Source: Verrucomicrobiota bacterium
GTDB taxonomy: Bacteria > Verrucomicrobiota > Verrucomicrobiia > Chthoniobacterales > SZAS-18
Direction: 5' to 3'
DNA: 47,290 nucleotides
Assembly (NCBI GenBank): GCA_019241085.1
Contig: JAFAXH010000167.1
Coordinates: 1 to 47,290, forward strand
A program made the translations under genes and the position numbers. Under the pieces are notes generated by a model, which ran no database searches, was not told where the DNA came from, and worked only from the letters and a program-made list of their open reading frames with translations. Shown one piece after another: positions 8,963 to 16,007 of this stretch (within the stretch, counting starts at the first letter, position 1; each line of letters starts with the position of its first letter).

Positions 8963-9976
8963 TTAAATTTCGTCACCCAGCCGCCGGTCGAGCACGATAT
9001 AATTCCGCACGTAATCGCGCACGGCAGCGGCGAGCGCGGTGACCCGGCACTCGGGCCAGGCGGCGCGCAGCCGCGCGATGTCGGCTTGCGTGAAATACTG
9101 GTATTTGCCGCGCAACGTGTCCGGCATTTCGATGAACTCGATGTGCGGCTCGCGGTCGAGCGCGCTGAAGATCGCGCTGGCCAAGGTCAGCCAGGTGTTG
9201 GCTTCGCCACTGCCAAGGTTGAACAAGCCGTTGGCGTCCGGATTTTCGGCGAGGGCGAGGGTCATGTTGACGGCGTCTTTGACGTAGAGAAAATCGCGGC
9301 GCTGCTCGCCGTCGGCGTAGTCGGGATGGTAGCTTTTGAAGAGCTGCACGCGGCCCGTTTCCACGATCTGGCCGTAGGCTTTGTGGACGAGCGAACGCAT
9401 GTCGCCTTTGTGCCCCTCGTTTGGTCCGAAAACGTTGAAATATTTCAAGCCCACGATGCGGTCGAGCAGGCCGTGACGCCAGGCGTGCAGGTCGAAAAGG
9501 TGTTTCGAGTAGCCATACATGTTCAACGGACGCAGCCGCGGCAGGTTTTGCGCTGGCTCGGCGTCGCTCATGCCGGCGGAGCCGTCGCCGTAGGTCGCCG
9601 CCGAGGAAGCATAAACGAAACGCGCGCCGCGCCGCTGCGCCCAGCCGGCGAGTGTGCGGGTGTATTCAAAATTATTGCGAATGAGGTAGGCGGCGTCGCG
9701 CTCGGTCGTGGCCGAGCAGGCGCCGAGGTGAAAGACGCAACTGACCATGCCCAAGCCCGGATCGTCCGCCTGGACGCGGCGCAACAGTTCGTCGGCTTCG
9801 AGGTAATCGTCGAAGCGCAGCGGCACGAGGTTTTTCCATTTCTCGTCCTGCCCGAGAAAATCGGCGACGATAATGTTTTCGCAGCCGCGCCGGTTGAGTT
9901 CCCAGACGAGCGCGCTGCCGATGAAGCCGGCGCCGCCGGTGACGAGAATTTTGCCGAGCAAGGGAGAAAAGCTCAT
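8963..9976 (-). CDS. hldD: ADP-L-glycero-D-manno-heptose 6-epimerase
   Basis: This 337-residue extended short-chain dehydrogenase converts ADP-D-glycero- to ADP-L-glycero-D-manno-heptose for the inner core of lipopolysaccharide. The Rossmann motif GGAGFIGS is at about residues 14-21. GACSATTE, the catalytic YGYSKHLFD (Tyr-x-x-x-Lys), KYFNVFGPNE with HKGDMRSL, and the C-terminal MPDTLRGKYQYFTQADI are all HldD signatures rather than general sugar-epimerase features. It follows mqnA by 22 bases on the same strand, so it probably rides on the menaquinone operon transcript. The link between heptose and quinone genes looks like simple co-transcription. Its presence means the organism makes a heptose-containing LPS core. 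Confidence 0.94.
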   Translation of the reverse strand: MSFSPLLGKILVTGGAGFIGSALVWELNRRGCENIIVADFLGQDEKWKNLVPLRFDDYLEADELLRRVQADDPGLGMVSCVFHLGACSATTERDAAYLIRNNFEYTRTLAGWAQRRGARFVYASSAATYGDGSAGMSDAEPAQNLPRLRPLNMYGYSKHLFDLHAWRHGLLDRIVGLKYFNVFGPNEGHKGDMRSLVHKAYGQIVETGRVQLFKSYHPDYADGEQRRDFLYVKDAVNMTLALAENPDANGLFNLGSGEANTWLTLASAIFSALDREPHIEFIEMPDTLRGKYQYFTQADIARLRAAWPECRVTALAAAVRDYVRNYIVLDRRLGDEI

Positions 9977-9998
9977 GGGCGGTGTGCGTGAGTTTTTT

Positions 9999-10844
9999 TT
10001 ACAACCAAGACAACTGGGCGGGCACGGCGTCGATCAAGCCGTGCGCGTGAAGCAAGCGGGCGTATTCCGCGATCGCCTTTTTTTCGTCCGCGCCGAGACG
10101 ATAGCGGATGCATCGCGTGAGATAAAATTCCGGAAAACCTTCGGGATATTGTCCCGTCGCCTCGGCCGCGGCGATGATTGCTTCGCGGCGGTCGCTGCCA
10201 GCCTGACGCCACGCGCGCAAGGCGTCGGCCACGAGCGGCGCGCGCGGCACACCGGCGCGCACGAGCCAGGCGGCAAAGACGAACGGCAGGCCGGTGGCGA
10301 GTTGCCATTGCTCGCCGAGGTCGAAGAAGCGGCAGCCGGCGGCGGTTTGCGTTTGCTGTGTGCGGAAGGCGATGGCCTGATCGCCGATGAGCAACACGCC
10401 CTCGCCGGGCGCGGGCGCAGCGAGCGGCGGCGCGTCCGACGCCGGCGGCAGCGGCGCGTATTGCGGCTGGTAGCCGTGAAACTCGGCCAGCAGCACGCGC
10501 AGGAGATTGACCGAAGTGCGCGAAGCCGGGTCGAGCCAGATCCGTCGCACGTCGGCGAGGTGACCGCGATAAGCCAGAAACACGCTGTAAACCCGGCCGC
10601 GGCAGGCGATGGCGACATCGTCCACGACGCGATAATTTGCCGGCTGCCGCAGCAGCTCGAACGTCGGGACCAATCCCACGTCGAGCCGGCCGGCGGCCAG
10701 TTCATCGGCCAGCGTCGCGGGATGCTGAAAGGTGACGCGTGCCTCGTGCCCGTGGATGAGCGGCCGGGAATTGAGGTAACGCACGCAGCCGACGCGCAAT
10801 TCGCGCGGCAACTCGTCGGCGTGCGCAGCAGCGGCGGTCGTCAC
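9999..10844 (-). CDS. mqnA: Chorismate dehydratase (futalosine menaquinone pathway)
   Basis: MqnA removes water from chorismate to give 3-enolpyruvylbenzoate, the first step of the futalosine route to menaquinone. The 281-residue protein has the two-lobed periplasmic-binding-protein fold of the family: RVGCVRYLNSRPLIHG near residues 17-32, LADELAAGRLDVGLVPTFE (about 45-63), RTSVNLLRVLL, and LLIGDQAI in the second lobe. The Asn-Ser-Arg-Pro segment (YLNSRPL) is typical of MqnA. The start is only six bases after the mqnE stop, so the two are translationally close partners. An Ala-rich loop near residue 140 is longer than I would expect but lies outside the motifs. Confidence 0.93.
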   Translation of the reverse strand: MTTAAAAHADELPRELRVGCVRYLNSRPLIHGHEARVTFQHPATLADELAAGRLDVGLVPTFELLRQPANYRVVDDVAIACRGRVYSVFLAYRGHLADVRRIWLDPASRTSVNLLRVLLAEFHGYQPQYAPLPPASDAPPLAAPAPGEGVLLIGDQAIAFRTQQTQTAAGCRFFDLGEQWQLATGLPFVFAAWLVRAGVPRAPLVADALRAWRQAGSDRREAIIAAAEATGQYPEGFPEFYLTRCIRYRLGADEKKAIAEYARLLHAHGLIDAVPAQLSWL

Positions 10845-10850
10845 GTTTAT

Positions 10851-11993
10851 TCAAACGGTGGCCAGAGCCGGCTCGGCGGCGCGACGGCGCGCGGTGGAGG
10901 CGATGACGCGGTAGTGCGAATCGCGCTGGCGCGGCACGCGGCCGGCCTCGCGGATGGTGCGTTCGAGCACGGCGACGGTTTGTTCCTGCGGCGTTTGCGC
11001 GCCGGCCATGTGGAAGATTTTTTCCTCCATGATCGTGCCGTGCAAATCGTCCGCGCCGTAGGCCAGCGCCGTTTGCGCGAGCGGCAGGCCGGTGGCGACC
11101 CAATACGCCGTCAAGTGCTGGATGTTGTCGAGAAACAAGCGGCACACGGCGTAGTTGCGCAGCTCCTCGAAGCCCGTGGCGCGCACGATGTCGCGCAGTT
11201 CGCGCGTCGTGCCTTCGGGATGAAACGCATACGGAATGAAGCCAGTGAAACCGCCCGTCTCGTCCTGCAATTCGCGCAAGCGACGCAGGTGATCGACGCG
11301 TTGCGCGTGCGTCTCGACGTGGCCAAAGAGCATCGTGCAAGTCGAGCGCCCGCCCATGCGATGCCAGGTGCGATGCACGTCGAGCCATTCCTCGGCCGTT
11401 TCCTTGCCGCGGCAGATGCGGTCGCGCACGCCGGGATCAAAAATTTCCGCGCCGCCGCCGGTGAGCGAGCCGAGGCCGGCGTCGCGCAATTCGGCGAGCG
11501 TGTCGGCGATGGTTTTTTTGAAAATGCGTTTTGCCAGGTGCCGGATTTCGATGGCGGTGAACGCCTTCAGGTGCAGCGCGGGATCGAGCGCCTTCAATTC
11601 GCGCAACAAATCCAGATACCACTCGCCCGGCAGCGTCGGGTGCAGACCGCCGACCATGTGGATTTCGGTAATGCCGTCGCCGAGTGCGCCGCGGACGGTG
11701 GCCACGATTTCGGGGATGCTCTTTTCCCAGGCGTGCGGATCGCGCTTGCGCGCGGCGAAGGCGCAAAACTGGCAGCTCAGGATGCAGATGTTGGAATAAT
11801 TGATGTAACGGTTGAGCAGATACGTCGCCGTATCGCCGTTGAGCCGCGCGCGGGTGATGTCGGCCAGCGCGCCGAGCGCGTTGAGGTCGCGGCTGGCAAA
11901 GAGCGTTAAGGCCTCGGCTTCGGACAGCCGCGTGCCGGCGGAGACTTTTTCGTGGATCGGCCGCAATTCGCGCGGCAACAAAGCGGGGATCAT
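10851..11993 (-). CDS. mqnE: Aminofutalosine synthase, radical SAM (futalosine pathway)
   Basis: MqnE joins 3-enolpyruvylbenzoate to the adenosyl group of S-adenosylmethionine, giving aminofutalosine. The 380-residue protein has the radical-SAM cluster motif CxxxCxxC at Cys70, Cys74 and Cys77 (CILSCQFC). MVGGLHP, KAFTAIEI and TGGGAEIF point to MqnE rather than its relative MqnC. I chose the ATG at 11993. The frame stays open far upstream to 12734, but that stretch lies antisense to the sigma-factor gene and has no family resemblance. mqnE and mqnA together supply the first two steps; the later genes are not in the window. A Rex/CRP-like palindrome begins 43 bases upstream of the start. Confidence 0.93.
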   Translation of the reverse strand: MIPALLPRELRPIHEKVSAGTRLSEAEALTLFASRDLNALGALADITRARLNGDTATYLLNRYINYSNICILSCQFCAFAARKRDPHAWEKSIPEIVATVRGALGDGITEIHMVGGLHPTLPGEWYLDLLRELKALDPALHLKAFTAIEIRHLAKRIFKKTIADTLAELRDAGLGSLTGGGAEIFDPGVRDRICRGKETAEEWLDVHRTWHRMGGRSTCTMLFGHVETHAQRVDHLRRLRELQDETGGFTGFIPYAFHPEGTTRELRDIVRATGFEELRNYAVCRLFLDNIQHLTAYWVATGLPLAQTALAYGADDLHGTIMEEKIFHMAGAQTPQEQTVAVLERTIREAGRVPRQRDSHYRVIASTARRRAAEPALATV

Positions 11994-12035
11994 GAGCGGA
12001 AACGGCACGGCATCGCCCGGCGGAAATGCTGAGGG

Positions 12036-12055
12036 CTTGTGAAAGATTTCACAAG
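12036..12055. promoter_or_regulatory. Perfect palindrome matching Rex or CRP operator
   Basis: CTTGTGAAAGATTTCACAAG has perfect 9-base arms around GA. It contains TTGTGAA-N4-TTCACAA (12037-12054), the known consensus of the NADH-sensing repressor Rex, and also TGTGA-N6-TCACA, the CRP consensus. It lies 43 bases before the mqnE start and about 180 bases before the sigma-factor ATG, where it could overlap the mqnE promoter. The extra matching bases (GTGAAA/TTTCAC) favour Rex. Control of a menaquinone operon by redox state would make sense. No rex or crp gene is in the window. Confidence 0.65.
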
Positions 12056-12133
12056 GGAAACGTTCGCCCAAACTGCCCCGGATGCAAGGCGTTCCGGCGA
12101 GTGGACGACCCTCCCACGTCGAAAAGAAAATTT

Positions 12134-12160
12134 GGAACCACGTCGCCCTGCCGCAGTTAT
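12134..12160 (+). promoter_or_regulatory. Candidate ECF-type promoter before the sigma-factor gene
   Basis: GGAAC at 12134-12138 is followed after 17 bases by GTTAT at 12156-12160. GGAAC is the usual -35 core recognised by many ECF sigma factors, and the spacing is right, though the -10 is not a strict GTC/TCTGA type. The downstream gene encodes an ECF sigma factor, and such genes commonly drive their own promoter. The site is short, so a chance match is quite possible. Confidence 0.3.
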
Positions 12161-12233
12161 ATTTGCCATGTTCACTCAGGCCGAGACTGGCGCGCTGCTG
12201 CCCGGTTTTCGGCCTGCCGCTGTTGCCTTTTTC

Positions 12234-12887
12234 ATGGAAACCGATCCCCGCCGATCCCCGCCCGCGGCGTCGGCCGCCGAAGCGCAGGATATCGCCTGGA
12301 TGCAGCGGGTGCGGGCCGGCGACCGCGCGGCGTTTGCGGAGTTGGTGGAATGCCACCACGGGCGCGTCGTCGGCACGGTGGCGCGGATGCTCGGCGCGGA
12401 TGCGGCGGCAGACGCCGAGGACATCGCGCAGCAGGTGTTTTTGCGGATTTGGAAATCGGCCGCGCGCTACGAGCCGACGGCGAAGTTCACCACCTGGCTC
12501 TACACGATCACGCGCAACCTGGTCTTCAACGAACTGCGCCGGCGCAAAAACCGGCCGATGTTCAGCCTCGACGCGCTGGCGTCCGGCGGCCACGCGGCTG
12601 GCAACCACGACGCCGGCAACGACAATTATTCGCGGAGCGAAGACCACACTGCCGTCGCGCCGGACGCCACGTTGATGGAGAGCGAATTGCAGGACGCCAT
12701 CGACGCCGCCATCGACGCGTTGCCGGAGGCGCAACGGCTAGCGCTCGTCCTGCGCCGTTACGAAGAATTGAGCTACGAAGAAATCGCCGACGTGCTCGGG
12801 CTGACCATGCCCGCGGTGAAAAGCCTGCTCTTCCGCGCCCGCACAGAATTGCGCGAAAAGCTCGCGCGCTATTTGCACGACGACTAA
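12234..12887 (+). CDS. RNA polymerase sigma factor, ECF family
   Basis: The protein has 217 residues from the chosen ATG. Region 2 covers about residues 34-103: AFAELVECHH, DAEDIAQQVFLRIW for core-polymerase binding, and FTTWLYTITRNLVFNELRRRK for -10 melting. A Gly/Asn/Asp-rich linker (115-150) follows, then region 4 at 155-205 (LPEAQRLALVLRRYEELSYEEIADVLG), a helix-turn-helix for -35 binding. An in-frame ATG at 12168 would add 22 residues, and the frame is open further upstream; 12234 gives the usual ECF length. No anti-sigma gene is adjacent. The Nudix gene follows after 22 bases. Confidence 0.88.
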   Translation: METDPRRSPPAASAAEAQDIAWMQRVRAGDRAAFAELVECHHGRVVGTVARMLGADAAADAEDIAQQVFLRIWKSAARYEPTAKFTTWLYTITRNLVFNELRRRKNRPMFSLDALASGGHAAGNHDAGNDNYSRSEDHTAVAPDATLMESELQDAIDAAIDALPEAQRLALVLRRYEELSYEEIADVLGLTMPAVKSLLFRARTELREKLARYLHDD

Positions 12888-12909
12888 GCTGGCCGGCTGC
12901 TTTTCTTTT

Positions 12910-13539
12910 ATGACGCAACGCCTGCCGCAAGAAGAAATGGTGCTCTGTGTGCGCCGCCAGTTGTTCGATGAACTCGGCTCATTTCAAGGATTGAACTTCG
13001 AGGTCGAGCGCTACTTGCCGGCGTTCTTGGCGCGGAAAAACAATGGTTTCCTACCGCGCGCGCAAGCGGAGAACGATCCGAGTTTTAAGCAGCTCATTCC
13101 CTACGTCCTGCTCGTCCACGCGGGCCGCGTGCTGCACTATGTCCGCGGAAAAAAAGGCGGCGAAAGCCGGCTCCACGCCAAAGGCTCGGTCGGCGTCGGC
13201 GGCCATTTGAACGACAGCGACGAGAGCCTTTTTTCCTGGGACGAAACCGCCTACCGCGCCGGCGTCGCGCGCGAGGTCGCCGAGGAGTTGAACCTGCAAA
13301 CCAGCTACCGCGACAACATCCGCGCGTTGCTCAACGACGATTCGAACGAGGTCGGCCGCGTCCATCTCGGCGTCGTGCATGTTTTCACCTTGGAAACCGA
13401 CCGCGTCGCGCGGCGGGAAAATGCGCTGACTCAGATTGGTTTTCTCACGCCGGACGAGTTGCGCGCGCGTCGCGATTCGCTGGAAACGTGGTCGCAGCTT
13501 TGCGTCGATGCGCTTGCTCGTTTGCTCGACTGCGCGTAA
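12910..13539 (+). CDS. Nudix-family hydrolase, predicted phosphoesterase type
   Basis: This 209-residue protein carries a Nudix box variant: VGVGGHLNDSDE (residues 95-106), then after an insertion REVAEELNL (121-129), which supplies the Arg-Glu-x-x-Glu-Glu metal site. The N-terminal part (EEMVLCVRR, RKNNGFLPRAQAENDPSFKQLIPYVLL) resembles the group of MutT-like predicted phosphoesterases found as stand-alone genes in many bacteria. The substrate of that group is not established to my knowledge. There is no signal peptide, so it is cytoplasmic. It sits 22 bases behind the sigma-factor gene and 29 bases before the TonB-domain gene, so all three may be one transcript. Confidence 0.85.
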   Translation: MTQRLPQEEMVLCVRRQLFDELGSFQGLNFEVERYLPAFLARKNNGFLPRAQAENDPSFKQLIPYVLLVHAGRVLHYVRGKKGGESRLHAKGSVGVGGHLNDSDESLFSWDETAYRAGVAREVAEELNLQTSYRDNIRALLNDDSNEVGRVHLGVVHVFTLETDRVARRENALTQIGFLTPDELRARRDSLETWSQLCVDALARLLDCA

Positions 13540-13568
13540 CGAATCGCTGTCGTTCCCCTCGCCGCCAC

Positions 13569-14492
13569 ATGCCGCTGACTTTTCTCCATTTCCGTGCTGG
13601 CTCCATGTCCTTGGCCGCAGCGCTCCTGCTTGGTGTCGCCAGCGTTGCCCTGGCCCAAAACGACAGCCCCGCTGCCTCCGCTGCGCCCACGCCGCATTTC
13701 GAGCAACCCGGTCCGCCTTATCCCGAAGCCGCCTTGCCAACCCACGATTCCGGGACCGTTACCCTGCGCGTCACTTATCCAAAGGACGGCCTGCCGTTGA
13801 ACGTGGAGATCGCGAACTCTTCCGGCTCGGCGCTGCTGGACAACAGCGCCGCCGACTTTGTGCGCAGCCACTGGCGCAGCCACGGATTGTCGGCCGTGCT
13901 CACGCATGACACCAAGATTAACTTTTATCCTCCGCCCGACCCGACCGCGCCGGTTTCCTTCACCGAGTTTCCCGAAGGCATGACGCTGGACGAGCGCAAA
14001 AATGTGCTCTTCTGGCGGGCGGTGCCTTCGGTCAGTTCGATGATCGTTGACCAAAAAATCGACGGCGCCATCGCCCGCGCCCGTGAGGTGGTGAGCGCCT
14101 ACGCCAAGCTCGACACGCGGGATTTCAGCGCGCCCGTCTCCGTGCTGCAAGGCGTGCTCACCAACTTCGCGACGATTGTCGAGACGCACGAGGTCGGCGT
14201 GGTCGTCGCCAGAAACGACGGCGGCGAACCGAATGTGCTCACTCTCTCCGTGCCGCCGGAGCGCGTGCCCGGCATCGTGCGGCTCTTGCAGAAGGCCACC
14301 ACCGCGGCCACCGCGGACTTGCGCGCCGCGGCCGTTTCGCTCAACCCGCCACAGACTTCGGAGGAAACCGCCACGCTGGCGATCGCGCTGAGAAAGCTCG
14401 ATGCCGACGTCACCGGGCTGGTCGTCAAAGCGCTCGCGGCCCCGCCGCCCTCGGTCGCCAGCCCGTCGCCGGCTGACGCGACGCGGCGCTGA
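13569..14492 (+). CDS. Exported protein with TonB C-terminal-like domain
   Basis: The start ATG at 13569 gives 307 residues; a second ATG at 13605 would give a shorter signal. A signal peptide (hydrophobic core about residues 13-29) ends at VALAQ. Residues 45-125 resemble the TonB/energy-transducer beta-alpha-beta domain: PGPPYPEAALPTHDSGTVTLRVTY, then VEIANSSGSALLDNSAADFVRSHW. The remaining ~180 residues are not recognised, and no N-terminal membrane anchor with a Pro-rich spacer is present. So it is probably a periplasmic protein reusing the domain rather than a true TonB. It converges on the glycosyltransferase gene with 16 bases between stops. Confidence 0.7.
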   Translation: MPLTFLHFRAGSMSLAAALLLGVASVALAQNDSPAASAAPTPHFEQPGPPYPEAALPTHDSGTVTLRVTYPKDGLPLNVEIANSSGSALLDNSAADFVRSHWRSHGLSAVLTHDTKINFYPPPDPTAPVSFTEFPEGMTLDERKNVLFWRAVPSVSSMIVDQKIDGAIARAREVVSAYAKLDTRDFSAPVSVLQGVLTNFATIVETHEVGVVVARNDGGEPNVLTLSVPPERVPGIVRLLQKATTAATADLRAAAVSLNPPQTSEETATLAIALRKLDADVTGLVVKALAAPPPSVASPSPADATRR

Positions 14493-14508
14493 CGATTTCG
14501 TTTTTTCT

Positions 14509-15663
14509 TTAACCCAACATCCGCCGCAGCGTGCGGCTGGCGTCGCAAAATTCCTCGGCCGTCGCCCGTGCGCGGCGCGAGAGCGCGGGCCAGTCGCGCA
14601 CCACGCGCGCCAGCGTCTCGCGCGCCTCGTCGGGCGTGCGGATTTCAAAAAAACCGGAGTCCGGCGGCAGGTGCCGGCTCACTCCGGCGTCTTCGGTGAC
14701 GACTGGCCGGCCGGTCGCCAGAAACGCCACCGCGCGGTCGCTCATCCAGCCCGAGCGCCAGAGGCAGTCCACGCCTTTGATCGTGGTGAACTCGCCGCTC
14801 GCGCTCGCCAGATACCGCCGGTAAGCCCAGGGCGACCTGGCAACATCGTGCGGCTCGACGACGCGCCAGCCGAGCGCGCGCAACCGTTCCGGCTCGCCGT
14901 CGCCTGCGGCAAAGTTCATCGCCAGCTCCAGCTCGATGCCCGGCAGTTGGCGCGGCAGTTCGAGGAACGGCTGAAACTTTGCGCCCTTCGACCGATCCAC
15001 CCAGCCGTTTTCCACCACGATGTTGTTCACCCAATACCATTGCCCAATCGTGGTAAAGCGCGGCACGCGCGGCGGCGGACGCACTGCGTGCAGCGCCGGA
15101 TCAACGAGCGGAAAAAACGTCTGCCAGCGCAAGCCGTTCGTCGGCATCTGGCAATCCGCCGCGCCCATGTTCAGGCCGATGGTCCAGAACTCGTGGTGGT
15201 GCGATTGTCCCATCTCCAAGCCCTGGCTCATCCAGTAGGAAATCTCCGTCGGATCGAGGTCGCAAAAGATGCGCCGCTCGAAACGTTCCAGCAGCGCCGG
15301 GTGCAAGGAATAGCTCAGATTGAGCAGCACGTTTGGCCCGGCGAGGCGCGCCTCGATCTCGGCGCGGCTCTTGCCGTAAAAGCGCATCGTCTTGAAGTCG
15401 TGCTCGTCGGCTTGTGGATTTTGATAGAGCACGCACCAGCGGCCTTCCAAGCCGTGCTGCCGCATGCGGTCGGCGAACGTTCGCAGGCAGGCGCGGTCAT
15501 AGTCTGGCCCCTCTTTGGTGGCTGGCAAATGCTCCAACCAAATGAAATCGCGCCCGAGCTTTTTCAGCCCAAGCGCCCATTGTAACGGCACGGAGAAATT
15601 GCCGCCGCCGAGCCGGTATTTCGCTGCAAAACCGCAGCCGAGGAAAATGGTTTCTGCCGCCAT
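14509..15663 (-). CDS. Glycosyltransferase-like protein
   Basis: From the ATG at 15663 the protein has 384 residues (MAAETIFLGCGFAAKYRLGG). The frame is open 26 residues further upstream, but that part is Arg-rich. The C-terminal third has the look of a GT-B glycosyltransferase: WRSGWMSDRAVAFLATGRPVVTEDAG, with a following SGFFEIRTPDEARETLARV, as in CgeB/GT1-like proteins. The N-terminal half is less typical and includes MSQGLEMGQSHHHEFWTIGLN. A soluble enzyme acting on surface glycans or small molecules is likely; donor and acceptor cannot be told. It is divergent from the tiny membrane gene at 15826. Confidence 0.7.
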   Translation of the reverse strand: MAAETIFLGCGFAAKYRLGGGNFSVPLQWALGLKKLGRDFIWLEHLPATKEGPDYDRACLRTFADRMRQHGLEGRWCVLYQNPQADEHDFKTMRFYGKSRAEIEARLAGPNVLLNLSYSLHPALLERFERRIFCDLDPTEISYWMSQGLEMGQSHHHEFWTIGLNMGAADCQMPTNGLRWQTFFPLVDPALHAVRPPPRVPRFTTIGQWYWVNNIVVENGWVDRSKGAKFQPFLELPRQLPGIELELAMNFAAGDGEPERLRALGWRVVEPHDVARSPWAYRRYLASASGEFTTIKGVDCLWRSGWMSDRAVAFLATGRPVVTEDAGVSRHLPPDSGFFEIRTPDEARETLARVVRDWPALSRRARATAEEFCDASRTLRRMLG

Positions 15664-15825
15664 GAAAAAATTGCGCGGAGCGCGCCGTCCGATTCGTTGT
15701 CGGCGAAGAGAGCGCCCGTCTCGACGGGATGCAAGTTTCAATCGTCCGCCGTCTCAGCCGCCCGCGCGGGCAAAATCACAAATTGAGACAAATCCTCGCG
15801 GGCAACCACTTGCGAATTACCAAGC

Positions 15826-15966
15826 ATGATCTCACTACTTCTCGCCTCCACGATGATTGTTCCTATGTTGGCCGCGGCAGGTTGGGCGTTCCTGGTCTGG
15901 CTGTGCGGTGGCGGCTTTGGGCTGGCGGTCGTCGTATTCATCGTCCTCAAATTGGTGGGACGTTGA
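15826..15966 (+). CDS. Tiny membrane protein (46 residues)
   Basis: An ATG at 15826 opens a 46-residue frame ending in TGA at 15964-15966. The product starts MISLLLASTMIVPMLAAAG, continues through a hydrophobic WAFLVWLCGGGFGLAVVVF and ends in KLVGR. This gives one or two membrane helices and a basic end. A strong hairpin (15976-16007) begins nine bases after the stop, as expected for a real transcript end. I saw no clear ribosome binding site. It is convergent with the helicase gene. The hydrophobic composition in GC-rich DNA could arise by chance, so conservation is the test. Confidence 0.5.
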   Translation: MISLLLASTMIVPMLAAAGWAFLVWLCGGGFGLAVVVFIVLKLVGR

Positions 15967-15975
15967 TCCTACCCC

Positions 15976-16007
15976 GAGCCGCCGGCTCCGCGCGGAGCTG
16001 GCGGCTC
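15976..16007. terminator. Hairpin between converging genes
   Basis: GAGCCGCC-G-GCTCC, loop GCGC, GGAGC-T-GGCGGCTC forms a 14-pair stem with one G-T wobble. It starts nine bases after the stop of the tiny membrane gene and overlaps the first two bases of the helicase stop codon on the other strand. The position suits a two-way transcription end. Neither side has a T run, so it may depend on Rho or act by stabilising 3' ends. Confidence 0.5.

Noticed and set aside
9873..11909. Plus-strand open frame of 678 codons
   Set aside because: It is antisense to hldD, mqnA and mqnE, all confidently identified; its length reflects the lack of stops in high-GC antisense frames.
11994..12734. N-terminal extension of mqnE by 247 codons
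   Set aside because: The extension is antisense to the sigma-factor gene, would place the Rex-like palindrome inside coding sequence, and makes the protein far longer than MqnE proteins.
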